The notes beneath the pieces were generated by a model. The model was not told where the DNA came from. It worked only from the letters and a program-made list of their open reading frames with translations, and made no database searches. A DNA stretch of 64,000 nt, from positions 155,219,064 through 155,283,063 of the forward strand of contig CM059186.1 of the NCBI GenBank assembly GCA_030323885.1. Reading direction: 5' to 3'. Both the position numbers and the translations under genes were made by a program. This document shows positions 33,201-43,733 of the stretch, in pieces (position 1 is the stretch's first letter; the number at the start of each line of letters is the position of its first letter). The stretch comes from Branchipolynoe longqiensis (lineage: Eukaryota > Annelida > Polychaeta > Phyllodocida > Polynoidae).

Positions 33201-36200
33201 GCTCTTCTCGGAAACGCCCCACTTGCACATTGTGCTGTAATATCTTGGCTAGATCAGCAGCACCTTTAAAGGTGTCACACCCCACATTCCAAGACAGCTC
33301 AACACCGATGTCAGTCTTATTTTGACCCGTGTCACCAGGCCCGGCACTAACTGTGGAGGTCTCCATTAGCCGGCGTATTGAGGCACTCCTACGTGGCCTT
33401 ATATGTAGAGATGGCACTCTCTGTGACAAAAAATGTGCCGCTTTATAAATGAGCTTAATGCGCATTTTCGCACTGAGTTTATCCATTGCAGTGTCCAAGA
33501 TTAAAACTGCTTCGTATGTGTCCTGATCCAACTGACACACACCGCTATGCCTGTGGTCCATATTTACTGGTGCTCTGTCAGGCCGGTACTTCATGCCCAT
33601 GGCCAGTCTAGGATCTCCTGGAATGCCGCTAATGCTTGCTTGAACCTTTATTATGAAGTTTGTAGATGCTGAATGGTTCCCATTTCTTACTGTTGCCATC
33701 ACTTCAATTGCTGTAGCACCCATATCCAGAGCCGAGGCGACACCGAGAAAGGTTTTACTTGAACTGTTGAAGTACAGCCAGGGAGGGAGTTCTGATAACC
33801 CAGCTTCGTTGACCTGAAAGTTCAGATTGTCACATTTGATTTTGTTATGAAATTCCTTCTGTTCTACATGAAAGAGAAGCACTGTGAGCGTTACTTCCCA
33901 ATGGCATGTAATGCACAATAAATTTGGAACAGGAACAATTACTAATGCTGTAAGAGGTTAACCTAAGTTAGTAATGCTGTAAGGAGGTAACCTAAGTTAC
34001 TGAGGCCTGACCAAAAAAAAGTGTTTCTGGCTACGTGACTGACCCTGCAAAACGTTCCAGACCATAATTTTGTTGTGATGAATTTACTTAATATTTAGAA
34101 ATAAATGCTTTCAGACCATCACAGATACCTAAATTACATCACAGTCAAGGGATTTATCTAAACCTATTTTTTGTTTACTTGCAACCGAGATTTCAACCTT
34201 TTTTTCCATCGGCTTAACACTGTAAGGGTGTAACCTAAGTTACTAATGCTGTAATCTATGTTGAGGGATGATAGTGGTTTCAGGCCCCAAAAAAAGCGGA
34301 AATTAAACTGAGATTATTATCCTGATGGCAAATTTCCGTTCTAGAGGGTAGCTGCCGTACCACACCTATATTTAAAAAAATGCCCCATCCATGATGTCAT
34401 TATGCTGTAAGTGCATAGCCGGCTTTGTTGTCTTACTTAAACATAATATTATCTTACTTATCCACTAATGCTATAAACTTATATCAGGATGTCTAGCTCG
34501 TATTCCCAGCCAGTCACCCATCCAAGTACCCTTTCACGGTTAACTTAAAGAACTACAAAAGCACTCTCCACGTTAAATTTTTCGTTAAAATTAAAGGGAT
34601 TTTCTTTTTTAATACACCATTTAATACTAACATTTTCCGAACAGATCAGTGTTATGGCACAATTCACACGCATGAAATGAACTCCTGATACTCATCAACA
34701 ATCAAGGATGAAACTGGTCTCCGCAAAAAACGCGGGAATGAGGCAGAGACCGTGGCACCACCTAGCGGGGCCTGTCAGAACCGAAGGCAAATTTTCAAGA
34801 AAACACAGAGGTTTCCCCATAGGATTAGCAGTCAGGGAATCGCAGAGAAAGTGTTGAAAGTAAGGTTTCAACTGTCCTTATGGTGACTGTATTATCACCC
34901 ATGCCAAACTCTTTCTTGTTTGGGTTTTATGTTCCAGCACAATCCAAGAGGATTAGCAGTCGGGGAATCGCAGAGAAAGTGTTGAAAAAGGTTTCAACGC
35001 TCCTTATTGTGACTGTATTGTCACCCATGCCAAATTCTTTCTTGTTTGGGTTTATGTTCTAGCACAATCCAAGGTCACATAAGAATGGGAATCAGACTAA
35101 CCAATTGCCGTCACATATAGTCATTTTGTGAACGTAAATCAATTAATATCAAATACCGCGGAAACCCACAAAAACACAGACATCTTTCATCCCTGAAGAA
35201 TGTGAAGAGGTCTAACCTTAAATCGATCCACTTTTCCAGTGAATGCGTTGTGTGGAATTTGGTATCTGAAAAGATTCCCTATGGTTGCGCTTGTGTCAGG
35301 AACTCCCCAGAAGACATCTACTGTTTCAGCATCTGGACCGGCCCCGAGTGGCGATTCTCCATTTGACATGGTGTGTGTTGAAATGCCTAGAAATAAACCA
35401 ATTGAGTGCATACATTAATATTTATATGCAAACCGATTATATACTCGTGAGAACTACAATAAAACTACGAATTAAGATTTGTTTGATTTTGTCATTATGG
35501 GAACCAGTGTAGCTCACCATCTACACTAACCTCTAGAAACAAACAACAGAACATGGATGGTCAGCCCCCTCCCCCCCCCCCCTCACAAGAGAAAGAAAAA
35601 GATACTTAGGTCTGGGAGGGCTATGCGTGAACTATGTTACAATATGTGTACATAAATATTGTTTTGAGACTCTTTCTTAAACACAAGAATACGTGATATA
35701 TCTAATGGTCCCACTCTTTATAAGGCCGTTATCCCCCCCCCCCCCCCCTGAATTTTCAAGGACTCAAGACAGCTCTTTTTGAAGGTCCAAATACAGAAAT
35801 CCTATGGCCATCCTTATGAAATTGCGCATGGTGGAACCCTGCAAGGATTATGGGATCATCTACTGACCATCCAAAAGTTAATAAACCATGGAGAATTCAG
35901 CAACAAAGGATCACAAAATCAATTATTTGATAACCATGATTACAAAAAAATATATATGAATTCAAATTGTCAGACAATTATATGTTCATCACTTTCCATG
36001 ACATTTGGCCCGTAATCACAAAACTCAAGGATTTTTTTAATACTTAACTTTTAAAATTACCAATTTAAGTACTTTATAGGTTTTTAAGGACCAACTGGTA
36101 CGAACCCTGATCTATATACTTTATATGAGTGTTACAAAATTAGAAGTGCTAAAATCTGCATATACTCGCCAGTGATTGTGTTCAAGAGTTGTCTGACCCA

Positions 36201-36278
36201 TGTCGGGGAGGCAGTGCCTGATTGTGCACTGGCCGCACATAGAAGCAGCACTAACACCACGATGGTATCCGGCGCCAT
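29036..36278 (-). CDS. DAG1: Dystroglycan precursor with expanded mucin-like region (four exons, 1592 aa)
   Basis: Dystroglycan links extracellular matrix (laminin-type LG domains, via glycans on the alpha chain) to dystrophin/utrophin (via the beta-chain tail). Exons 36170-36278, 35217-35386, 30549-33813 and 29036-30270 join in frame (4779 nt with stop). Order: signal peptide (MAPDTIVVLVLLLCAASAQS); cadherin-like/alpha-DGN domain (VPDTSATIGNLFRYQIP, ELPPWLYF, LSWNVGC, LGYQLIGW); a furin-type RQKR at residues 321-324, where human has RVRR; a Ser/Thr/Pro mucin-like region of about 850 residues; a second cadherin-like domain (NPIDQL...FEYRIPADTF); a SEA-like segment with the Gly-Ser autocleavage site (SGSVAVHWSNNTL, residues 1348/1349); one TM helix (about 1438-1459); an RRRR stop-transfer; and a proline-rich tail ending with PPPY (1580-1583) for WW domains. 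The human protein is 895 aa. The intron 1 donor is GC, not GT. Confidence 0.94.
30549..33813 (-). CDS. DAG1: DAG1 exon 3 (alpha-DGN, furin site, mucin-like region)
   Basis: Acceptor CTTTCAG before VNEAGLSELPPWLYF, donor ACAA|GTAAGA, phase 1. One 3265-nt exon carries the rest of alpha-DGN, the RQKR site and the entire Ser/Thr/Pro-rich stretch. The low-complexity coding leaves the opposite strand open as well (31610-33004), which is a shadow. Confidence 0.93.
31960..32560 (-). repeat. DAG1: 72-bp in-frame tandem repeat in the DAG1 mucin region
   Basis: About eight copies of a 24-residue unit of the form SRTTVPIDGSTIPSSVIL followed by TPTLP (about residues 510-710). Unit starts recur every 72 bp on the plus strand at about 32043, 32115, 32187, 32259, 32331, 32403 and 32475. 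Two adjacent units (32187-32330) are almost identical, suggesting recent slippage. Each unit adds 6-9 Ser/Thr as potential O-glycan sites. Confidence 0.9.
34821..35073 (+). repeat. Tandem duplication, 128-bp unit, in DAG1 intron 2
   Basis: Two adjacent copies (34821-34948, 34949-35073) share AGGATTAGCAGTC, GGGAATCGCAGAGAAAGTG and TTCTTGTTTGGGTTTATGTT with a few changes. A GGCACCACCTAGCGGGG motif just upstream also occurs near 1300. Confidence 0.85.
35217..35386 (-). CDS. DAG1: DAG1 exon 2 (start of alpha-DGN)
   Basis: Acceptor TTATTTCTAG, donor TTTAAG|GTTAGA, phase 0 at the end. Encodes VFWGVPDTSATIGNLFRYQI and TGKVDRFK, the first strands of the N-terminal cadherin-like domain (human [20 protein letters not shown]). 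Confidence 0.9.
36170..36278 (-). CDS. DAG1: DAG1 exon 1 (signal peptide)
   Basis: The start is the ATG complementary to 36276-36278; a GTG further upstream in the frame is not a credible start. Encodes a 20-residue hydrophobic signal peptide, then GTASPTWVRQLLNTIT. The only phase that joins exon 2 uses a GC donor (ACTG|GCGAGT); a missed small exon is the alternative. Confidence 0.8.
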
Positions 36279-36635
36279 CGTGCTACTAACTCGTTCTCCG
36301 CGACACAGATGCTCCCATCCCAATGACACGCATTCTCTTCAGCATTGATCTGGACCTAATATGGATAAATTGCAACATATCAACAAACATCCTCATTTGA
36401 CTTCTCCCCCCCCCCCCATTTTTTAAAATTATTAAAAAATATTATATATTTATAAAGGCATGAGTGATTATTTCCAGTCAAGTAAGCTGAAGTACCGGGG
36501 GGTAAGTTGTGCCATTTTCCAGTTAAGTCGACCTGGAGGCTAAGGAATCAACGTCTCCTTAAAAATGAATAGTCTCAAAGAGCAAAGTCTTCTTCATATA
36601 TATGAATAATATAAATGCACATTGTTTAGTTGGTT

Positions 36636-36940
36636 GTTGGAGTTTTATGTACAAGCAACATAAAGGGCCATATCAGGATGGGTACCAACTTGTGACAGTG
36701 CACACTCATGGTGACTTTATATTGCTGCCTCACTGGGGGACTAGTCCACCAGCACCATCACCTGATATCTCAATCAGGCACATTATCCTGACACTGAGCC
36801 AACCAGTCCTTGCCATATCCTAATAATGCCTAGTGCCTGGGTCGCAAGCGACAAGTATCAATTAGGAAATCATTGGTTTGACTCAAGCAGGGTTCAAACC
36901 TGCGGGTTCGAATCCTATGATCTACCAAAACGGGAGACGG
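36636..36940 (-). repeat. SINE family C, diverged minus-strand copy
   Basis: On the minus strand: a tRNA-like head with GGTTCGAATCC near 36905, then GACTGGTTGGCTCAGTGTCA, GAGTGTGCACTGTCACAAG and CCTGATATGG, as in the copy at 58888-59141. The 3' end reads ACTCCAACAACC. Confidence 0.65.
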
Positions 36941-37155
36941 ACGCTCAACTCATTTTGCCATCCTGTCTGGTTGCACATATTGTTTATAATACATTTGTTT
37001 GTTGCATATAAGAACATTTTCAACAGTTTTTCCTGATACTGAACCGACATCTAATGGTACCAAAATGTGATAGCTCTGGCTAAAATACTATTTACATACT
37101 ATAGCTTTCATCAAGATGGATGCAAAACGTATAGTAATGATCCCAGAAAAGACAT

Positions 37156-37161
37156 TATATA

Positions 37162-37195
<34 letters not shown>

Positions 37196-37503
37196 GAGAT
37201 ATTCGTAGGGGAGGCTTATATTATATATAATCTATTATATACATATAAACGCTCGGAGAATTATTTATTAGTGTCGATTCTACTCGACTGAATATTGGCC
37301 AATCGCCGTCGTCCGCTGGCCCCTGCTGCGGTGCTGCGGGTCTCGACGCGGCCCGAGTTGGTTTGAATCGTCACTTGCCTCCAGTTTTTTGCTTTTGTAT
37401 TAGGTAGAGCATTTATCGCTCAGCCCGGAGTCAAATAAACGAACCAACACAATCTGCTGTCTCTTGTCTATTCGTAGGGGCAGCTTATATATATATAAAT
37501 ATA

Positions 37504-37557
<54 letters not shown>

Positions 37558-37606
37558 ATATATATATATATATTTATATATATATATATATATATACATA
37601 TATATA
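37156..37606. repeat. (AT)n microsatellites around a 280-bp spacer
   Basis: Long TA runs at about 37156-37194 and 37474-37606. The motif TATTCGTAGGGG.AGCTTATA occurs beside both (37199 and 37466), so the two runs may come from one duplicated unit. The spacer has GC-rich, tRNA-like pieces but no clear tRNA. Confidence 0.75.
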
Positions 37607-37926
37607 TAGTATAGTCATACGAATCTTACCTAGGTACAGATGAGGGATAACTTTTGTTTTCCCCGAGGTACAAGCCTCGGATAGTCGTGGGCTAGGGAGA
37701 AAGAAGCACATCCGGGTCCAGCAATCTTTACCTACTTATCCAGGACAAAATTGATCTTAAACTTATATGGATAGTTTCATTTTTTTCGTCTTGGCACAAG
37801 CGAACATGATAATCGTAGCAGAATTGGGTGGGCCCTAGCCCACGACTATCCGAGGCTTGTTTGTACCTCGGGAAAACAAAGGTTATCCATCATCTGTACC
37901 CAGGTAAGCTTCGTATAACTATACTA
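37607..37926. mobile_element. MITE with long terminal inverted repeats (about 90 bp)
   Basis: The left arm runs from TAGTATAGTCATACGAA through TACAGATGAGGGATAAC to GATAGTCGTGGGCTAGGG. The right arm is its reverse, CTAGCCCACGACTATC ... GGTTATCCATCATCTGTA ... TTCGTATAACTATACTA. The 320-bp element has a short, non-coding middle. Confidence 0.85.
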
Positions 37927-37994
37927 TTTTACCTCGGTACTAAGCCTCAGGCTACTTGTAGCTGAGGGAGACTTTTACGTAACTTCATATTTAT

Positions 37995-39480
37995 CCTTCA
38001 ATCAATCAATCAATAGTTCCGTCCTCTAGTCGAGGGTTGGATGCAATGGTTCTCCACTTGTCCCGATGGTGTGCTGTTCTGATAGACTGCATAATTCAAG
38101 CCTGTCCACTGTGAAATATTTGTAAACCATGATGTTCTTGGTCTCCCTCTGCTGCCATTCACCTTCCCTTCCAACAATGTACGGTATATTGAACTCTGAC
38201 GAATGATGTGGACAAAATAAATAAGTTTCTTTGTCTGTATAGTGGCAAACAAGCTTTTCTTATTTTTAATTTTTCTGAGAACTTCTTTGTTGGTGATCTT
38301 TGTCCATGATATTTTCATCATCCTTCGATAAGTCCACATCTCAAATGCTGCTAAACGTTTGTACATTTTCTTAGAGATTGTCCATGTCTCAGCCCCATAC
38401 ATTAGAGTAGACCACACATAACACTGAAGAATACGCTTCCTTGTTTGTATTAATATCTTACTTGATGTTAACACTCTATACATTTTGGAGAATGTTGTTC
38501 GGGCTATTGTTATCCTTCTTTTAATTTCTTCCTCACATCTCCCATCATTTGTAATCTTTTGTCCGAGATATATGAATTCGGATACTTGTTCTATGTTTGT
38601 GCCATCTATGGTTATATTGACATTTGGTTTATCTGTCTTTTTACTTATAACCATTGTTTTGGTCTTCCTGGCATTCATCTTCATGTTGAATAGTATTCCA
38701 GCTTTATTGATTCTATTCACTATATCTTGTAGGTTTTTCTCACTGTCTGCTAGTATTACACTGTCATCGGCATATCTAAGATTGTTGACGTTCATGCCAC
38801 CTATTGTCACTCCCTTGCAATCTTCAATGTGTCTGAAAATCATCTCTGTGTACAGGTTAAATAGACATGGTGACAATACACACCCTGTCGAACTCCTCGT
38901 TTAATCATAACTTCATCCGATAGGCCCTGCTCCATTTTTATAAATGCACGTTGTGTCCAGTATAAGTTCACAATTAGTTTAATGTCTTTGCCATTGACAC
39001 CAATATCTTGTAAACATTTGATTAACATTTCATGATTGACTCGGTCGAAGGCCTTCTCATAGTCAATAAAGCAGGCATAAACATCCTGGGTCATTTCGCA
39101 ATAACGTTCACAAATCATTCTCATATTGAAAATCCCTTCACGTGTACCTCTTCCAGATATAAACCCACTTTGTACGTTACTGATTTGTTCTTCTATTTTC
39201 TGTCTGTTTCTCAGTAAAATTATTTTCAGGATCATCTTCAACATATGACTCATCAGGCTTAGTGTTCTGTACTCAGTACACAATGTTGGTTTTGGTTTCT
39301 TTGGGAGTCGTACAAATATGGATTCATTCATATCCAATGGTATAAATCCAGTCTCATAGATGTCATTTACTAGCTTATGAATGATTTGAATCCCCACTTC
39401 ATCTAGTCCTTTTATAATTTCTGATTCATCCTTAATCTTTCTTATTTCAGTATACATCAGTTTCAACAACAATGTAATTC
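37995..39480 (-). mobile_element. RTE-clade non-LTR retrotransposon, 5'-truncated copy 1
   Basis: Runs on the minus strand, 3' end at the left with a TTGATTGATTGATTG tail (37996-38011). It holds the reverse transcriptase and the C-terminal domain but no endonuclease. The copy at 57272-57991 matches its last 700 bp at very high identity. The RT and the LGQKITNDGRCEEEIKRRI ... MYGAETWTISKKMYKRL layout is like BovB/RTE. It abuts the end of the DIRS element. Confidence 0.85.
38010..39472 (-). pseudogene. RTE reverse transcriptase, frameshifted
   Basis: RT blocks are in order: FVRLPKKPKPTLCTEYRTLS, SGFISGRGTREGIFNMRMIC, ACFIDYEKAFDRVNHEMLIK (catalytic Asp), GVRQG, then, in another frame, SPCLFNLYTE and the catalytic RYADDSVILADS. 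The frame changes at about 38875, exactly between GVRQG and SPCLFN. Further 3', the frame drifts again near 38090-38130. The protein lacks the N-terminal endonuclease and cannot be active. Confidence 0.85.
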
Positions 39481-39514
39481 TTAACTCCTCACCTGTCTTG
39501 TTAATTGGTGAGTA

Positions 39515-40004
39515 AGCGTGGTGTTAGGCCGCTTGACTTTTCTAGCCGTTTGTTGTAATGTTTTGCAAACGATCTAGCCGTCTTTCAGTCTGCATGCGCA
39601 AGGATTCTCTTAACTGAGATCCCTAGCTGTCTTGCCTTTGAGACCATGGCTCCTCTTGTCGAATGAGAAGCGTATCGTCCAGTATTGACGCCTGCCTCCT
39701 TAAGTACCGTAACAGACCATCTTGCGAGTGTCTCTCTCGAGATCGCCTTATGTGGTTTAATAAAGCTCACCTGTCGTGAATTTTGTATTCCTTTTGTCTT
39801 GGATATATAAGTCCTAATGGCTGGCACTACACAAATTCGGCTATCATCAGGAAAACTCGTCACATGTAATGTTGACAGGGGGTCCCTTACTCGGTTTGAT
39901 TTCAGTAACTGATCCAAATCAAACGTTGCCTCCTTTTTTGTCAATTTCCAGTCCATCTAGAGACAAGGCAACTATCGTTTGTCCTCAACTTAAATACTAG
40001 TTCC
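39515..40004 (-). pseudogene. DIRS tyrosine recombinase, catalytic C-terminal part
   Basis: Contains HVTSFPDDSRICVVPAIRTY, SRETLARWSVTVLKEAGV and the catalytic HSTRGA (His-x-x-Arg), then LGISVKRILAHAD. At the conserved Trp after AHAD there is TGA (39582-39584), a one-base nonsense change from TGG. The frame continues open with FAKHYNKRL, which holds the nucleophile Tyr. Confidence 0.85.
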
Positions 40005-40008
40005 TTAA

Positions 40009-40733
40009 GGGGAGACACGGGTGATCGGAACATGAATTTGGGTGAAACTTGTGATTTCTGGTTTTTGGTGTACTAATTTGGTGTAAATGATATGTTTTAT
40101 GGACAGATAATTACTTGACTGGATATTTGTGTATATAATATGGGATTCTGGATGATGATACTGGACTTTAACCATTTGAAAGAAACACTTTGTGAACTTT
40201 GAAGCTCATTTTCTCAGAACTGCTTTCCCCAGGGTTTTACCAATTTGCCCCCTCTAAAAATGTAAGTTATAATTGTAGCAGAAAGTTGAAACTTGGCAGT
40301 CTTATGTAAAAGTTGCTGCTGAGTGCAATAAGATGGTTAAAAACACTGTATCTGTCATAGATCAAGAGCTAAGGATGGAGACACAAAAATTGACCATTGA
40401 ATTTTTTTCCCTCTGGTTCGTCATGTAGGGACATGTTGGTAATGACATATATAAATTCAAAAACCACCTTCTTGCACTCAACTGGACCAGTTCTTCATAT
40501 AATAACTCGATTCAGGCAAATCTAGGCACATTCAGTATACTTCCTGGAGGGGCTAAAATTTTGATTATTGTTTTGCAAGATCCTTCATCATATGACCCCT
40601 ACTCAAGATAGAGCTTTGAAACTCTGCAGATATGCTTCTCTTGATACAAAGAATGTGTCCTCCAATTTTCAAAGCTCTATCTTTAATCGTTTTTGAGATA
40701 CGGAAATCACCCAAAAATCACCCGTGTCTCCCC
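40009..40733. mobile_element. TTAA-specific non-autonomous element inserted in the DIRS recombinase
   Basis: TTAA duplications at 40005-40008 and 40734-40737 flank the inverted ends GGGGAGACACGGGTGAT and ATCACCCGTGTCTCCCC. The 725-bp interior has no transposase. TTAA targets are used by piggyBac and Kolobok elements; these ends do not by themselves decide which. Its insertion post-dates the DIRS copy. Confidence 0.9.
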
Positions 40734-40737
40734 TTAA

Positions 40738-41282
40738 CTGCTAAATGTATATTACTAGGCCAAGCCTTAAATACAATTGATACATCCCAAAATCTATTAT
40801 ATTTTGGTTTTGGTGGGTTTCTCTCATAAACCGACCTTAAAAACCAGTGTATTACCTGGTGTTTGTCCATCTGCTCATGGTAAAATAATAGACAAAGCAC
40901 ATCTGGCCGCATAAATTGCTCCAAAACCTAATCCTTCATCTTCTAACATCCTTAAAAATCTAACCAACTGTGCTATTGTAGGCTTTAATGGCTTAACATT
41001 CTTAAGTAAACAATGAAGTCCCCACTTCTTTAAATAACTAGTATACAGTTTAACTGGCCCTTTCCTCCAAGCATGTGAAATTAGCCTTTGTTGGGTAATT
41101 TTGTCTAAGCCAAATTGCTCTAAATGTTTATTCAAAAAAGGAATGGCAGGAGGGGTGTTGTTTACACGTCTCCGTGGGTTGTTAATGGTCCTTGATGTCG
41201 TAAAGTCCTCCTTGCTCTTAGGAATCTGAGGCTGTCTCTTGCTTCCAATGCCACTGCTGCCAGCCATGGCTGTGTGTCCCAT
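40738..41282 (-). pseudogene. DIRS tyrosine recombinase, N-terminal part
   Basis: SAM-like core-binding segment (YLKKWGLHCLLKNVKPLKPT, IAQLVRFLRMLEDEGLGFGA, IYAARCALS), then, after a frameshift, HWFLRSVYERNPPKPKYNRF. The coding region is then cut by the TTAA element at 40009-40733. Confidence 0.8.
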
Positions 41283-41383
41283 TCTGGCACTATCAGAATT
41301 GTGTGTGTGCGATCCATTCTGATCTTCCTGACCACTCTGCTGATAATGCTGAATGGTGGGAATATATAATAGAATTTGTTATT

Positions 41384-41984
41384 CTATACCACCGAAAACA
41401 CATCCACTCGCCGAGCATGTGGCTCTGGGTGCCAAGATACATATTTAGATATCTTGTAGTTGTTTCGTGATGCAAACAAGTCTACTTGTGGTGTTCCCCA
41501 TTTACAACAAATCTGTTTAAAAATGTTGTCACTCAACGCCCATTCCAAATGATCATGAAAATGACGACTCTTTCTGTCTGCTAAAGTGTTCTGACTACCT
41601 GGGATATGTGCTACTGTTAGCCATATGTCATGCTGCTGAGCCCAATTCCAAATTAATTTGGCTACTTGATTACAAATGTTACAAATGGAAGCCATCACTG
41701 TAGTGTTATCTGTCAACACTCTAACATGAAACCTCGGTATACGCACTAAGCTGTATAAACCTAAATATATAGCTCTCTGTTCTAACACATTAATATGATC
41801 TGAAATTTCCTCCTCCAACCACCGTCCTCCAGTTGCTTGATGGTCTCTGAGCACCCCTTCCCTCTAAGGATGCATCTGTTGTAACTATAGAGTTGGGTTC
41901 ACCCATTCTAATGGGATTCGAAGAATAATTAACGTTTGCATACCACCACTTAATATCTTCTAATCCTTCTGTAGAAATAGTCAT
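41384..41984 (-). pseudogene. DIRS RNase H domain
   Basis: Shows VTTDASLEGRG, then HINVLEQRAIYLGL, VRVLTDNTTVMASIC and VAHIPGSQNTLADRKSR, the D-E-D-D spread of an RNase H, followed by the DIRS-typical WGTPQVDLFASRNNYK. One frame change near 41850. Confidence 0.85.
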
Positions 41985-42100
41985 TTTTCTTTAAAAATTA
42001 CCTTTCGTACGCGCTAACACTAACTTCATGTCAATTTCTAGCAACTTAATATGAGCTTTCCTATAAAGAATAGCTGGAGCATAGGCTATCATGATTCCTA

Positions 42101-42838
42101 TTAAAACCGCCTAATCTTAGGCCTTGTTAATTTCAGCAATTGGTCTGCTGTAGTTATAAACTTGTCTAGTTTCTGTTGTGTTAGTGAAACAGTCATATCT
42201 GCTCTGCTTAACAGAAACAAAAAAAAATAATTTGTTGGAGTAAAAACTGACTTCTTGTCATGAATGTAAAAACCCAATTTAGTGAACAGTGCACACAAAT
42301 CATCTACTGCCCTTTGACAGTCTGCCTTTGAGTGGACCACAATAAAAGATTTCTCTATATATGGAAACAATGTCCCTTTCTAGCCATAAGTGAAAATATA
42401 GGTTTTAACAATTCAGTAAATAAGCGAGGGGCACAAGCTAACCCATTAGGCATACAGGTGTACTCATAGTTGATCATTCCAAATAAAACGGAGACATTTT
42501 CTATCCGGCTTATAAATAGGAAGCGTATAATACGCATCTCTTAGATCCACATTTGCCAGCCAGGATCCTTTGGTAACCAAGTCCCGTTTATATTCAACCA
42601 ATTTATTTAGCCTAGTTAAATCTAGAATCATTCTGACATCCCCATTTGGCTTGGGTCGCGAAAATATGTTTGAAACAAATTTGCCTGTTTCATGAAAGGT
42701 TGGCTCAATAATTCCTTTATGACAAAATTCCAACACCTGTTTATCTAATGCCTCTCTTTCATTTATATCAATCCGATATGGAAAAGGAATTCCTTCCTGT
42801 ATTGGGTTGTGCATAAAGGGAATATGTATCCCTTCCAC
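42101..42838 (-). pseudogene. DIRS reverse transcriptase, catalytic pair lost
   Basis: Contains FVSNIFSRPKPNGDVRMILD, NVDLRDAYYTLPI and PNGLACAPRLFTELLKP, typical of DIRS/Ty3-like RT, spread over three frames. Where the YxDD box is expected the sequence reads FPYIEKSFIVVHS, so both catalytic Asp residues are replaced. Confidence 0.85.
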
Positions 42839-42878
42839 AATGCCGAGTATAGTTAAATTATCTTTAATATCTCTCCAT

Positions 42879-43733
42879 TCATTTAAACAATTTTGAATGT
42901 TTCCTGCTTTGAAAATGTGTATGTATGGCTACTAGAGTTTGCGTTGCAACCTCTACTTGTTCCTTGGGCGAGGGAACGGCTTCTGGGGAGTGAACTCCCT
43001 CTTGAAGTGACGATTCTGGTCGTTCCAGCAGGAAGGACTGCCGCTGTCCTCTGCCTCTGGGCTGGAAGGCCTTCTTCTTATCGTCCATTTGCTTTCCACA
43101 CTTCGAACCAGTCTCGACCTGTTTGAAGAGTTATTGCAGCTGCCCACCAAACATTTTAGATTTGTCCCGTGGCTTCCCTTTGATTGGTTTCAGCGGAAGG
43201 AACAAGGTATATTCCTTGCCATCGTTGTCCACAACTTTCTTGGAGCATGCCACTTCCTTGCCCGCATCCGTACAGACGGCCTTGAATACATTTTCAAACC
43301 GTCTGTATGACAGAAAGTTGCCGGCTGCTGTAAGCATGGCAATCCCTGCGTCCATCTGGCTGCATAAGGACGAGAACTTGTTCGCTTGCATTCTGTTGGC
43401 TATAGGCGCAATCGCCGTCAATGCTCCTAGGACCGCATTATGGACTGTATGGAGCACACCCTCAAACTTTTTACGTTCATCACTGAGTTTGACATCCCCG
43501 TCCATCTCCATCACCACCAAATCCGGGATTCTGTTAATGCTGGTGAATTTCTCACCTAGTTTGGTGATCACTTCTGTGGGTTTAAAGGTGTTAAAGTGAC
43601 CCTTAATCGTCTCCCGCATCATGGTGGTGGTGAGTACTTTCTTTGCTTTCTGAATCGGGCACTTCTTCCACACCTTTCCCCCTATCTTGGCATATTTGCC
43701 GGTGAGTTGTGTATCGGAGTCAGACGTGGTCAC
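42879..43733 (-). pseudogene. DIRS ORF1 (gag-like)
   Basis: The main frame (200 codons, 43131-43733) has KIGGKVWKKCPIQKAKKVLT and NRMQANKFSSLCSQMDAGIA, as in DIRS ORF1 proteins of invertebrates. A further piece in another frame (42879-43088) carries a basic Gln/Arg-rich tail. No stable start is obvious. Confidence 0.7.
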
